NCBI RefSeq assembly: GCF_027580225.2
Contig: NC_073361.2
Span: forward strand, 23,578,001 to 23,642,000
Direction: 5' to 3'
DNA length: 64,000 nt
From: Misgurnus anguillicaudatus
Taxonomy: Eukaryota; Chordata; Actinopteri; Cypriniformes; Cobitidae
The position numbers and the translations under genes were made by a program. Under the pieces are notes generated by a model. It was not told the DNA's origin and did not search any database. It saw only the letters and a program-made list of their open reading frames with translations. This document shows, in pieces, positions 1-11,647 of the stretch. The first letter of the stretch is position 1, and each line of letters opens with the position of its first letter.

Positions 1-1195
1 GTTACTCTGGCCCCGCCCCCAATCGCAACGGTCCTTTCCGCGAGTGGGCGTGGTTTGACTTTACACCTGGCCTACTTTAAGCAAAAATAACTCGACAGTA
101 AAACTCATATAGATAATTTTTGAAGATAATCTGCACGATATATTTCCACATCTTCATATTGCTTCTCACAGCAGTGCCATGGGAGCATAGCTTATTTCCC
201 GAAAAAATGTAGCTTTTTGGGATGCTTTTTTCCCCAAGTCCATTTTAGGGATATTTTAGTGTACTTCATAACTTGAATCACTGTCAGAGTATTGGAAGAG
301 GGTATTTAAGGCAGCGTTGATGAAAATTTGTTGCGACAGTCACTATTCACACATATGATGCAAATGTGATTTGTTGAGACTCTTGGGATGTGTATATGCT
401 TGAAAAAGGAGGACATGTATAGCCTGTAACTGCTAGCAATGACCTTAGTCTTCTCAAGGTGACAAAACTAGGTTTACATCTGAAAATGTGTAGATTGACA
501 TTATAACAGATGTCATCAATTCATTCTGCAATAGACTTTTACATTAATATGTGACAAAATAAGTTCCTTTGCATAATAGTAGATGTAAAACCATTTTAAC
601 CTTGCAATGTAAAAACATGACATTTTTTCTTTTGAGTAGCCAAATTACGTTATATTCAAGTAAATGAAGTGCAGAAGCAGCAGAATGGCATTTTTCTTCT
701 TTTAAATTGACTTAGAGTACATTTAAAATCTAATTAATCTGAACAATTCATGTGTTCAAGTCTATGACCTTGTCATTGTAGTCAGTAATCAGCCAAGCTG
801 CAATAACACATTTGAATGTTCATTCTGTTTTCATAGTCGTGTCCAATTTTCTGTCTTGATTTATGAAAGAAACTACATTAGATGGTGAATACAATCAGGT
901 GGAAGCTGTGAAGGTAAGGATGCTTGGGTCATGTTTGTATGTGATTTTCTGTGTGGCTAATGAGAGGGAGGAAGTTAATCAAGATTGCACAAAAAAACAA
1001 TCCCACTTCATTTCACTTATGTCCACCCATATGGACTAATCAGACACCAAAATGACGTCCCACACACATACACTGGATTTCTTGCCAACATGATTTCTGT
1101 TTAGAACATGCAGGCAGTCACATGCATTTATTATGATAAAACACACAGTACATCTTTATAGTTTAGTCATGAAGCTCTTTTACGCAGCTGATTGG
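1..1195. other. AT-rich intergenic DNA, nothing recognised
   Basis: Both strands carry only short, stop-broken frames. No splice-bounded exon, RNA gene or clear repeat end was recognised. Confidence 0.5.
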
Positions 1196-1860
1196 TTCTC
1201 TTTAAGTTGGTAGTGTAGTTAATCAATCTATGGACCTGCAGGCAGACCAATGAAAAGTTCATTGCAGTAATCTAGGCGTGATGATACAAATGCATGGATG
1301 ACAGTTTCAGCGTCTTTATTACTTATGAATGGACGGAGTTGGGCAATGCGATGGAGGTGAAAAAATGCAGATTTTGTAATAGAATTAATATGGGACTGAA
1401 AGGAAAGTGTGGAGTCAATGATTACACCTAGGTTTGTAACAGTATTGGATATTTTGATGTGAGAACCAGCAATTTCACAGGTGAAATTTGAAGAAATATT
1501 GGTGGTTAGTGACGGAGTTCCAATAAATATTATCTCAGTTTTATCCATGTTCAGTTTCAGAAAATTTGAATTAAGCCAATCTTTTATATCCTTTACACAA
1601 GCTGAAATTTTGTCAATTTGGGGAGGTGGGTTGGGTGTGCAGATAGAGTATAATTGAATATCATCAGGGTAAAAGTGATAAAAGTGATAGTCGAGACCAT
1701 GGTGTACTAAAATCTGACCAAGTGGTATGATATAGATTATGAATAATAGGGGCCCAAGAACGGATCCCTGGGGAACACCTCTCTTCAGGGGGACAGTAGG
1801 TGACCGGGAGTCCTTAACTGAGATGAAAAATTGTAATGTGTGAGCATTTGAGAATCAATG
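1196..1860 (-). pseudogene. L2/CR1-like LINE fragment, reverse transcriptase C-terminal part
   Basis: Read on the minus strand, about 1860 down to 1196 encodes part of a non-LTR retrotransposon reverse transcriptase. The RT motif Arg-Gly-Val-Pro-Gln-Gly-Ser-Val-Leu-Gly-Pro lies near 1750-1788. The catalytic box reads Tyr-Pro-Asp-Asp at about 1660-1671 instead of the usual Tyr-Ala-Asp-Asp. After it come the thumb-like stretch starting MDKTEI and the His-Ala-Phe-Val-Ser-Ser-Arg-Leu-Asp-Tyr-Cys segment typical of fish L2-type elements. A 9-base direct duplication (encoding Tyr-His-Phe twice) sits just before the catalytic box. The 5' and 3' parts of the element are missing, so it is a dead fragment. 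Confidence 0.85.
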
Positions 1861-3447
1861 GCAAACAAGACATATCAAAATATACGCAACCACAAATTAT
1901 GTTTGAGAGATGTAGAAAGGAAAGCTACAGTATCAGTGCTGATTATCAGTAATAACTTCATTTTCTCTGAACTGCTTCTCATTTCCACCATGTCAATGAC
2001 TGAGTAAAATTGACTTTGGTCTAAGCCTTATCAAGCTTAGATCTATATCAGAGGTACCTGCATGTATTGAGAATAAGTTGGAAGTACTACATTCAGAAAA
2101 GTTGGAACTGTGACCTAATTTTAGTTTTCTTGGTTTGTTTTAGCTCACACCAGTGACCTGGCTGTCTACAGTAGCTAAACCCAGACATGCTGCTGTGAAG
2201 AGTGGCATCATTAGAACAAAAAGAAATTGGGTAAATGAAACGAAAAGTTAGTTGAGGTTGTTTAGATGTGATTTTTGAGCTGATAAAAGTGAATATGTGG
2301 GTACTGCATATACAATTTTTATTTGTATTTATATTGTTATTCAAACAATAAATGTCAAAAATGACTTAATCAGAAATCAGAATTTATTTTTCTCATGATT
2401 ATTTAATGGCTTGTATGATTTTAACCAGTTTATATACTAGTAAAAATATCTCATTTTTTTCAATTATGTTTTTTTATAGAAAGAAGTCACCCTGATTTAG
2501 AATGGCACAGTGATGATAATAAAAAAAGTTAATCCAATAATGAAAATTCTACTTTTTCTCATCAGAACTCTGAAATGTGACCCTGTCTGTGAATTTCATG
2601 CGGTCTCATAATATAATTGAGATTAAGGTCATAAAAGTTTAATTTCAATCATTTTCTTTACATTTAAGCTTTGCTGTGAACTTAGTCAATATTAAACATC
2701 CCATGGGAATATTTTCACAGAATGATTTTTACATTATGTATGATGATTTCATAAAAAGTAAATCACAAAAAAAGATTTTAGCTGCATTTTCACAGACTGG
2801 GTCACAAATGTTGTATGGCCTAAATTATCCTTCCTTCGAGATATTGCTGAAGTACAAGCAGCAGAAAGAGTTACAGCAGCACCTCCTCTCAGCAGGCTGT
2901 TTTTCCTATAACTTTCACCATGAGGAGCTATACAGATCTGATATTGTAACATAAGAAAGCCACCAGAAAAATAATGTACCTCTTTTGTGTGACACAGTCC
3001 GCTTAGATGGTCTTTCCTGGAATCATCCCATATGAATCTGGACCTTATATACCACTACATGTCACAAAGAAATCCCACATCAATAGAATTGATTGCAGTG
3101 CAATTCTGTGATGCCCCTTGTGGATAAAAAGGGCAAATAGAGAGAGAGAAGATTGCATTCCCTGACCCCTCACCTTCCAAAGATACTAAGACACAACGAA
3201 AAGCAGATGAACAATCCGAAGTCACTTTTGTAATGAACTCCCCGAAGTGTATTTATAAACTGAAATGTCAAGAATAGAGGATGAAAACAGAAAAATGCAT
3301 ACTTTTTGAAAATATTGACCACAAAATCTATTTCTTAATTGTCATTGAGCAAATGCTGTTGTGGTCTCATTTGTGGTGTTCAGTATTGACTTGGTAATGA
3401 ATCGTAAATCAAATGAATGAATCTAATAAAATATTGCAACAAATCAC
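1861..3447. other. Intergenic DNA, nothing recognised
   Basis: AT-rich sequence. The small open frames at 2093-2344 (-) and 2676-2954 (+) have no recognisable domain or splice context. I see no gene here. Confidence 0.45.
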
Positions 3448-3890
3448 TCTTGGCGGCGGGTGACTTTTTTTCAAAATATGTGTTTGTCTGTTGCTCGTCA
3501 TTTCAAAATATGTGTTCGTGGCGTCATGTCAACCATGTGCGTCATGCGTCTTGTCAAAATATGTGCCTGCTGCAAATGCGTCAATGATAATGGGGTTTAT
3601 GATAAAAGAGACGCTCACATTCTTAAAATACTCTCAAGACACTCACTTAAGAGTAAACTCTGAGAATAAGCAAGTATCTGGCAAATGCCAGCATCACTTT
3701 TATCATAAACCGTTAGACGCGTGCTGTGTGCAGCAGGCACTTTTTTGACAAGACGCATGATGCACATGGTTCACATAACACGACGAACACATATTTTGAC
3801 GTGACAAGCCACACACATGAAGGGCTAAATACATGTTATGGCGAGCTTCGCATCGTGCGCCCTCGAAAAAGAAGCCACCGGCCACCACTG
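3448..3890. mobile_element. hAT-like MITE, family A, copy 1
   Basis: 443-bp element with long, partly paired inverted arms, flanked by an exact 8-bp target duplication CAAATCAC (3440-3447 and 3891-3898), the size expected for hAT transposition. The right end reads CCACCACTG; the left end is mutated (TCTTGGCGG against CAGTGGCGG in copy 3). The arms carry repeated CAAAATATGTG and GCATGATGCACATG motifs. No transposase is encoded. Confidence 0.85.
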
Positions 3891-3898
3891 CAAATCAC

Positions 3899-5029
3899 AC
3901 TGATAAAATATAATGTAATGCAGACAAGAATGTAAGGCTATATATGACCAGAAAATTTATACACTTTAAAGGACCACTGAAGATGAGTGCTGAAGAATTA
4001 AGTGTTAGATAAACAAGCACTAAATACATTTTACTAGTGTCTAAACGTTTTCCATCTGGGTGATAAAAAAATGCATTAGCCTACTTGAGTTTTAGGGAAT
4101 TATAAAAATGAGTTTAATTTACCAGAGCCCTTTAGAGTTTCATTTAAAGTAGAATCCCTTCTGACTTGTTGTATAATTATGTAACAATTAATATGATTAT
4201 ATGAATAATAATAATGCAACATTAAGGAAAACAGCAGGTGCTGTTAGGTTCAGTGTGTAAATTTAAAAGGTAAAGTTTATAGATATTTTGAAAATATTGG
4301 GAAATTATGATAAATAACATCAATTTTTGGGGACTATTATGTGAAAACATTTTTAACTATCTGCATTCAATAGCTACATTCATTAAGAGCTCATATATCA
4401 TAAGTAAGAAAGGGACAGCTACTGCCACCATGGGACAGAAATAATGTGGAGACTAATGATATTAGGAACATAAAAAAGCAAATTATCGCTTCACCGCTGG
4501 ATGTCTGCTTTGCAGACACCTGAAAAATTATGCTATTAACATTTACATATTTCTTCCGAAGAAAAAGTACAATAGTAAAAATAGAAACAATCATTTGTGC
4601 ACTATTTCTAAAGCATTTTTTGTTTGTTTTGCAACCTCAATTAACATTTTTACAGCATATAACTAAAGCACAAAGAAAAGTATGACCTTAATGGTCTTTT
4701 CACAGTTTAAATAAAGATCCATTTATAATGCACCAAAAATTTGCAGACTATAAATCTAATTCTCATTGTGCTCAGTTAAAAAACATATTGTATGAGCAGT
4801 CTTGCACTCTGACCTTACATTATTTGATCATTAATCACCCGCCTTTTTTATTATTATGTAAAATAAGCAATTTTTTTCCTTATTGTGCAGCAGTATAGTC
4901 CAGCAGATATCCAAACCTAATTACAAATGTAACCTTTATCATAACCATAATTAGACAAAAAAAACATTAATGTTATAAAATGGAAATAGTGAGGGTACGA
5001 GCTATATGAAGATCTTCCCTCCTGGTTTG
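3899..5029. other. AT-rich intergenic DNA upstream of tmtops
   Basis: No gene, repeat end or RNA was recognised. Homopolymer A and T runs are common. Confidence 0.45.
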
Positions 5030-5291
5030 AGACGTAGACGTCAGTTAGGCGGGGGGTAATAAAAACTCCCATTCTTTCTGAGGAGGGGCATAATTGGCCT
5101 CACCACCACATCTTGAAATCCCTATCTAGGGTATACAGGGCAATAAACTTCTTTTACCATTTGGTGATCTTCATGCGCAATGGGTTTGAAAACTCTCCAA
5201 ACTTGGATTACATCATTTACAAAACACAGAGTTTTGTTTCAAATCCCAAAAAGTTATCAACTCCTCTACATAAGCCATAATTGATGGTGCA
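5030..5291 (+). promoter_or_regulatory. Presumed 5' flank / 5' UTR of tmtops
   Basis: The 260 bases before the opsin ATG hold a CRE-like half site (AGACGTCAG at 5036-5044) followed by a G-run and a weak TATA-like TAATAAAAA at 5057-5065. No E-box cluster or strong TATA is evident. A non-coding first exon further upstream cannot be excluded. Weakly supported. Confidence 0.25.
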
Positions 5292-5655
5292 ATGATTGAA
5301 TCCAACGCGAGTCGGAGTTGCGCATGGTGCGCTTTGGGAAGGGACGGGACCAACGAGCGCTTGGGTGAGACTCATTCAGAGCAAAGTCTGAGCCCGACCG
5401 GACATTTGGTGGTGGCGGTGTGCCTCGGATTCATCGGAACTTTCGGGTTTCTCAATAACACGCTCGTTCTCGTCGTTTTTTGTCGTTACAAAGTGCTCCG
5501 CTCGCCCATGAACTATTTTCTGGTGAGCATTTCGGTGAGTGATTTGCTGGTGTGCGTCCTAGGTACTCCGTTCAGCTTTGCCGCCAGTACGCAGGGACGG
5601 TGGCTCATCGGGGAAGCAGGATGCGTGTGGTACGGCTTCGCCAATTCATTCCTGG
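5292..5655 (+). CDS. tmtops: TMT opsin, exon 1 (start codon, helices 1 to early 3)
   Basis: First coding exon of a teleost multiple tissue opsin, a retinal-binding G-protein-coupled receptor expected in the plasma membrane of non-visual light-sensitive cells. It encodes residues 1-121 plus the first base of Gly122. Asn5-Ala-Ser is an N-terminal glycosylation sequon. Helix 1 spans about 37-63 with Asn56 (equivalent to 1.50), helix 2 about 72-97 with Asp84, and Cys111 is the disulphide partner of Cys188. Tyr114 sits where vertebrate visual opsins carry the Glu113 counterion. The ATG is chosen because it opens the only long frame, precedes helix 1 by about 36 residues as in TMT opsins, and the frame joins exon 2 exactly. 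The donor is G|GTGAGT at 5656. The four exons give 400 codons plus stop. The family call is firm; the paralogue (tmtops a/b or another TMT class) is not resolved by eye. Confidence 0.93.
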
Positions 5656-5879
5656 GTGAGTCTGGATGTTAATAAACCATTAACATAGGTTTTGGATGCA
5701 CCTGCGTAGTTTGAATCATTCATTTTATTCACGCGCGTGCACCAGGTTGACCGGTAATCTTTCATTGCGCTGCTTTATGTGTGGAAGCTTTCTTAAAGTA
5801 TTATGTAGGCTGTTTAATCCTATTTAGTAACTGTTATGCCGATACGTCAGTTTGAAGTAAATATCGTGTTGTTTTAAAA

Positions 5880-6185
5880 CCTGTATGAGTTTATTTATTC
5901 TGCTAAATTGAACACAGAAGACGACATTTTGATGAATGATGGTAATCACACAGTTGACAGTAACTTACCCATTGACTTTCACATAAACAAATACGATTGA
6001 AGTCAATGGCTACCGTTAACTGTGTTAAGTAGGCTATACTTAAATGTTTATTTACATTTAAGCATAGACGCTTTCATCCGAAGCGACTTACATTGCAGGT
6101 AAGCATGGTTTTATTAATTTGTATTAGCAGCTTATTTGATCAAACCCACAACCTTCTGCGGTACTAACACAATGCTACAGGAAGA
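5880..6185. repeat. Degenerate MITE and SINE-like fragments in intron 1
   Basis: 5880-6030 resembles the fish repeat also seen at 44108-44367 (CCTGTATGAGTTT, then CATTGACTTTC). 6053-6180 carries the fish repeat signature GACGCTTTCATCCGAAGCGACTTACA followed by a segment ending GATCAAACCCACAACCTT; the same pair of motifs recurs at 22560-22690. Both are degenerate. Confidence 0.55.
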
Positions 6186-7880
6186 CACTTATGATTGTTT
6201 CAACGAAAACAACAAATTTTTACTTCTAATAACAGAATTTAAGCAGAAAAGTAAACACTGTCACACATGCAGTATTCTCAGCAGCTGTAACACATTTCTA
6301 GTTAAAGTCTTTCTAATTAACTTTGCTTGGACCTTATCCAAATATTCCTGTAGGGATCTTCTATTATACAAGACATTGTTTGGCCTTGTCATAATTATTA
6401 TTCTGCATATGCTCTTTTGTGTCTTGTCAAATACAAAACTTGCAGTCAGACTTAGCTTGAGCCACCTGCACTTCAGTTCATGTCATTCTGTTATACAGAA
6501 TGTAAGACCAATAGGTTGTGCCTCAGTCATATGTCCACAGTGCTACACATTTAACATACAGTATACAGTACACATAGCTAACCGGATGAAATAAGGTTAC
6601 AGCTGCAACTATTTTTTGCTGAGATATTTTGAGTTTATCTGGATTTTCCAGCACAAATGACAGCGCAATGTACAATGACAGAAAACATTGGTGTGCTCAT
6701 ATCAGATATCACAGGAGACTTCTGTCTGGAATTGAATTCACTGATGTTTGCAAGGACATTTTTGGCTCATGAAGGACTGCATATCACCACTGCTCAGCTG
6801 CCTGTAACAAAAGCAGATTTGCTAACGGAGGTTGGATACGAAATTTTACATTTTGACATCCTGCATTGTACACATTTTTACTCTGTTCCAAAAGCTGGAA
6901 AGCTGCCTGCAGAGGCAAAATTTGAGTCACCATGGGCATGCTTTCAATGCAAAGGCTTTTCCAAATTGTATAGAAAAATGTAACATGATCTTATGAGAAT
7001 ATGTGTGTATTTTTAAATAATGTGTGGCTGTACATTTACTTATGTTTTAATACACAGTGAAACATTGTCGCGTTGACATTAACAGCTTTACAGATGTATA
7101 GATTTGTAGTACGTATTCCTATATAAAAATTTGGGGCATTGGTGTTTCTTACTTATTAATTACATGTTTTAGTCATACTTATTTATATTAAAAAAAAAAA
7201 ACATTTCTGTAATACCATTTTGTAATATTTAGTTTGTTTGCCATGACACACAAAAGGCATTTTCTCCCACGCAATAATAATTACACCAAATCACAACAAA
7301 AAAAGATGTTCATTTTATTCATTCACTGTAATCCACATCTTTAAAATTCATCAGATTGCGAGGAATAGATCCAAATCTCGCATTCGTTATGAATTTGAAT
7401 TTAAATATTGTACATCAAGAAGCTGTAGACGGTTTCAGCAGTAACAACATAAACAAGCAGCTTTCGTGGTCAACACGTAACGTTCAGTAATCTCCGCTTA
7501 GAATAAATAACAACAAAGTCCTTTTAAAGTAGTTTATTTATATAACAAGCAAAGTAAACAACACGTAGGTTACCTAGAAAACCAAAACATTTTTTATTTT
7601 CGACAAGGTATTTGTTTAATAGTTGAAGCGTTTCGTTGCAAAACGAGATAAATCAATTTTTTAACATTTTTGTCAAAACATGTTTATTATTATGTTATCA
7701 TGTTATTATTTTGCTTTATGGTGCTACTTAGCTGTATTTTAAGTTATGAAGGTTTAAATCAAAACAAACCAACTGCAGTTGAATTGATGTTAATTGGAAT
7801 GCACAACCAAAAAACGAGATTTCTGAAAAATTATCTCGTTTTGCAACGAAACTCTTCAGTTCAGTTTCAGCAACTGCCCT
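6186..7880. other. Intron 1 sequence, nothing recognised
   Basis: Contains a chance + strand frame at 6136-6594 and another at 6657-6983. Neither shows a domain, and both lie between exons 1 and 2 without splice support. Confidence 0.45.
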
Positions 7881-7976
7881 TACAAAATGTAACCTTGGTT
7901 TTACTACAGTTAAAACCAAAAACACATGGTTACTGTAGTAAAACCATGGTAGCCACAAAATAGCCATGGTTTTGAC

Positions 7977-8345
7977 TAGTGATGCACCGATGCATCGGCC
8001 GCCGATATTTATCGGCCGATTTTTGATGAATTTGAAACCATCGGCATATCGGCAATAGCACGAGAAAGGCCGATACCGATTGTTTATTAATTAACTGCAT
8101 AAAGAAATCCATTATATGTAAAAAATGAGTTAATGTTGTTTATCAAATAAATGCTGAATAGCAAAAACGATCCAATCCATGTTCAGTAAAAATAATTTGA
8201 TGCAGAAATAAACTAGCTAATAGACCAACTGTATAGTATTGTATACAAGTGTTTAATATCGGTATCGGCATCGGTATCGGCCAGAAGTTGTCTGTTTAAA
8301 TCGGCATCGGTATCGGCCCAAACAAATCCTATCGGTGCATCCCTA
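7977..8345. mobile_element. hAT MITE with exact 8-bp target duplication
   Basis: 369-bp element. The 15-bp inverted ends are TAGTGATGCACCGAT and, from the other side, TAGGGATGCACCGAT. It is flanked by exact 8-bp duplications GTTTTGAC at 7969-7976 and 8346-8353. Inside are runs of ATCGGTATCGGC and its complement. No transposase, hence non-autonomous. Confidence 0.93.
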
Positions 8346-8573
8346 GTTTTGACAACCACGGTTTTCAAAAACCATAGTTAAACCCTATGAAACTTTGTGA
8401 TATAGTCACGTAACTTTTGTAACGACAATGGTAAGAAAATAAAACAAAACAAAACAGTTGAGTAACCAATACATGACAGTGACACGTAAACAGAAATTCG
8501 TGATACGATCACGAAAAAACCCGGAAATTTGTGACAATATCACGAAAAAAGAATCAAAAAGTTACGTGACTAT

Positions 8574-8812
8574 GGGGCGGTTTCCCGGACCAGGATTAGC
8601 TTAATCCAGGACTAGGCCGTAGTTTAATTAGGAAATTTAACTAGTTTTAACAAATATGCCTTACTAAAAACATTACCTGTGTGCATTTTGAGATAAAACA
8701 AAGGGCACTGATGTATTTTAAGATATGTGAGTGCAAGTTGTTTTCAGTTCGGACAGCTCTTAAAAGTGTTTAAGTCTAGGACTAGTGTAATCCCTGTCCG
8801 GGAAACCGCCCC
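8574..8812. mobile_element. GGGGCGGTTTCCC MITE, copy 1
   Basis: 239-bp element with inverted ends GGGGCGGTTTCCCGGAC / GTCCGGGAAACCGCCCC and inner paired TAGTCCTAGACT-like segments. A second copy is at 39505-39738. Non-coding. Superfamily not determined, because the flanks show no clear duplication. Confidence 0.85.
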
Positions 8813-8960
8813 TTAATCACAAAATTTCATGAGACTGGGATGGTTAAACCATGGTTAGTGTAGTAAAACCATGGTTTTGCTGATAGTAATCAATACACCA
8901 AAAAACCATGGTTACTACACTTTTACCACAATAAAACCATGGTTAATTTTCGTAAGGGTT

Positions 8961-9639
8961 GTCAGACCATAACAAACAGAAACCAGAAGTAAAGTTCGGA
9001 ACAGACGCGTAATCTTGTCACCGCATGTGCGTCCGATGAAACGGTCGATACGACACATTTTACAGCTGTGATATCAAAAGCTTATTGGCTCTAGTGTGTT
9101 ACATCACAGATTTGAGACATTGACGACTTTCAGTCGATGTACTCAGTGTTCAAATTATGTCAAAAATTATTAAATTAGTTGACAGATCACTAGTTCGAAT
9201 TTGAATAAATAAGTTGTCACCTTCTGAAAAGAACTGGAGCAGCTGTTTAAATGTCATTTTGGGCAAATGACATCACAGTTTTAATGTTGTTTTCCGACAG
9301 ATATGTCATTGGTAGAAATACAGGTAAGACACAAAAATCCATTGCATAAATGAATAGCAGATGGTGGTATATTTACCAAAAAGGTCATCCACTCTTAAAC
9401 AGCTCTTACAGACTCTTAAAATAAACTAAAGGTTCAAGAAAAGTTTCTTCACAGGGATGTTATCACTACAAAGAACCTTTTGGACGTTAAAGGTTCTTTA
9501 TAGAACCATGTACAGCCAAAAATGGTTCTTCTCTGACAACATGTATCTCCTTTAATTTTAAACATGTGTGAACATGGTTATAACAACCAAGAGTTTAAAA
9601 ATATTGTGTCTTCTGTTTCTTTCTACTCTGTCTGCACAG
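8961..9639. other. Intron 1 end, with a short AAGGTTCTTTATAGAACC-type repeat
   Basis: The stretch 9420-9540 holds alternating AAGAACC and GGTTCTT motifs typical of a dispersed fish repeat. The final bases form the pyrimidine tract and CACAG acceptor of exon 2. Confidence 0.45.
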
Positions 9640-9968
9640 GAGTTGTATCTCTGATTTCTCTGGCAGTGCTCTCTTACGAACGCTACTGCACTATGATGGG
9701 TACCACGCAGGCCGACTCAACCAATTACAGAAATGTGGCCATGGGTATCGGATTTTCCTGGATATATTCCATGGTCTGGACTCTTCCTCCGCTGTTTGGA
9801 TGGAGTCAATACGGTCCGGAGGGTCCCGGCACCACTTGCAGCGTCAATTGGACCGCCAAGACAACGAACAACGTGTCTTACATTGTCTGTCTGTTTTTCT
9901 TCTGCCTCATTCTTCCTTTCATCGTCATTGTGTACAGCTACGGCCGACTCTTTCAGGCTATCACACAG
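9640..9968 (+). CDS. tmtops: TMT opsin, exon 2 (helices 3-5)
   Basis: Second coding exon, residues 122-231. The acceptor is CTGCACAG|GA at 9638-9639; the phase-1 split codon rejoins as GGA (Gly122). The sequence continues helix 3 to the G-protein contact Glu135-Arg-Tyr, then helix 4 with Trp162, then extracellular loop 2 with Glu182 (bovine Glu181 position) and Cys188, then helix 5 to the cytoplasmic end at Gln231. Asn191-Trp-Thr and Asn199-Val-Ser are further sequons in loop 2. The donor is CAG|GTAGGA at 9969, phase 0. Codons run open from 9564 because upstream intron bases happen to lack a stop, so the apparent Met at 9564 is not a start. Numbering runs one ahead of bovine rhodopsin throughout this exon, showing no indels in helices 1-5. 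Confidence 0.93.
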
Positions 9969-11580
9969 GTAGGAATCTTTATGGTCCTCATATGATTAGT
10001 TATTGATTTTGGCCTATTATTCTAGACTATTATGTCTGGGTTGTAGAGCTCAGAACAATGATTTTATTTTTAATTGGGTTTTGGCATTACCATTAATCAC
10101 CACTTGTTACCCTGCCTGTGAAAGCCCAGCTTAAGGCTGATAATAACACAAAAACAAAATATATAACACTGTGTTGGTGATTTTTGGATATTTTAATCTT
10201 ACAAACTGTGCCTTTAAATAATAAACAGCAGTAACTTTTGTTCTTTATGATTATTTTTTGTTTTATTGACTGGTGGCATACATTTAAAACAGTCTGAGTA
10301 ATTTGTCTCACAGCAGTTTGCCATCTGCATTTCTTTATCATTTCCACTTAACCAGAGGAAGCGACATTCATCCCTTTACATCCGCTCACCAGGAGATGTT
10401 CTGTGTTGCCCAACGTTCAATGTCTGAAGATTATTCTGAATGTTTTGCGTGAGACGTCTTTAATGCAAATTACAGTACGCGCAAATCGTGTCAGAATTTG
10501 CATGGAGATGGGAAGAAAACAAGATTTCAATTGAGTTCAATTGAGTCTTGATGTCTCCCAAATGGCCCAATTTTCCAGAGTAAACAAGACACAGTTTGAA
10601 ATCTCCCATAATTCTTTGCCCCCCCAAACCCAAGTGGGTTAACTAACACAAGGCTTGACATAACAAAGCGCTTTGATTTGCAACTGAATTACTTTGGAAA
10701 GCGACCATAAATGAATCTCCTTGCAAACTCCAATCTTTTCAACTTCTTGACAATGGATGTAGATGTCTCAGCACTTTTAATAGACTGTGGCAATCAAAAG
10801 AGTCCAGAAATGAAAGCGGCCATGTTTATCTCAATTGCACCTTTATGTGGAACTGAATTAAACCCTCTAAAAAGTGGGCCGCTGATGCATTTCAAAGGGT
10901 GAATGAACAGACAACCAGCACTAACCCGAATCCCACATCCCTTAGCATGAGCAGTTTATCTATAAAGGTTTTGAAATGTTGTTTCCCGGTATGCATGGTA
11001 TGAATCTCATTTTGGTCTGAAGGTCATCTGTAGATTCATGCACAATGCTTGTGGTGGGTGTTTCTTGGTCATGTGATCAACAGCATACGCTTTTATCCGA
11101 GTTTAGATTCTGCAGTGTGACTATATTGAATTTTGAATGCTTGTGTGTGGCTGCCTCATGTACAATAACATGCAAAGCTATACTATGAGGTTCCTGTCAT
11201 GGCCTTCCTGACATGCTGAATGGTTGAAATGAAAGGACTTTGATTCAGATTTAACTAGGTGAGAATGTTACAGTGTAGAACAAATAAGTATTTAATTAAA
11301 AAGTGTGTGATGCAGGGTTTATATAATAAAGATCAAGACCTAATCTATTAAGCAAATTTATTAGACCAACGGTCTATGTCTCAAAGACCATTGAGCATCA
11401 TAAACTGCTTTAATACAAACTCTTTCCTTTTCAGAGTGTTCTCGACAACTCACCATTTTGAACAAGTGTAAGGAATGTCAAAATAAATTCACTTTTATAT
11501 GCCCAAATTTGAGCCGACACATTGAACTTGTCTGAGATCCCTTAAATTAAGCAAGCCTAACATTCAACCAATTATTTTCT
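9969..11580. other. Intron 2, first part, nothing recognised
   Basis: AT-rich non-coding sequence. Small frames (10093-10347, 10711-10902) lack any recognisable feature. Confidence 0.45.
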
Positions 11581-11647
11581 ATTAAAGGCACAATATGTAG
11601 TATTTTCACCACTAGAAGTCACTATTTCACATTAACACAGGTAAAGC

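Larger units (their letters stand above)
7881..8960. mobile_element. CCATGG-rich foldback-type element hosting two insertions
   Basis: Repeated AAACCATGGTTTTAC-type motifs on both sides (7885-7975 and 8843-8958) and the paired GTGATATAGTCACGTAAC / GTTACGTGACTAT segments mark one older palindromic element. It is interrupted by the hAT MITE at 7977-8345 and the GGGGCGGTTTCCC element at 8574-8812. The right end is near CTTACGAAAATT read from the minus strand. No coding capacity. Confidence 0.6.

Noticed and set aside
3460..3935. Overlapping small frames in family A copy 1
   Set aside because: All lie within the non-coding hAT-like MITE and reflect its inverted arms.
6136..6594. 152-codon + strand open frame in intron 1
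   Set aside because: Begins inside a SINE-like tail, shows no domain or helix pattern that I trust, and lacks splice sites compatible with the opsin frame. Chance length is plausible in AT-poor patches.
9564..9639. Met at 9564 as an alternative start for the opsin
   Set aside because: These bases are intron 1 sequence ending in a good acceptor; conserved residues begin only at 9640.
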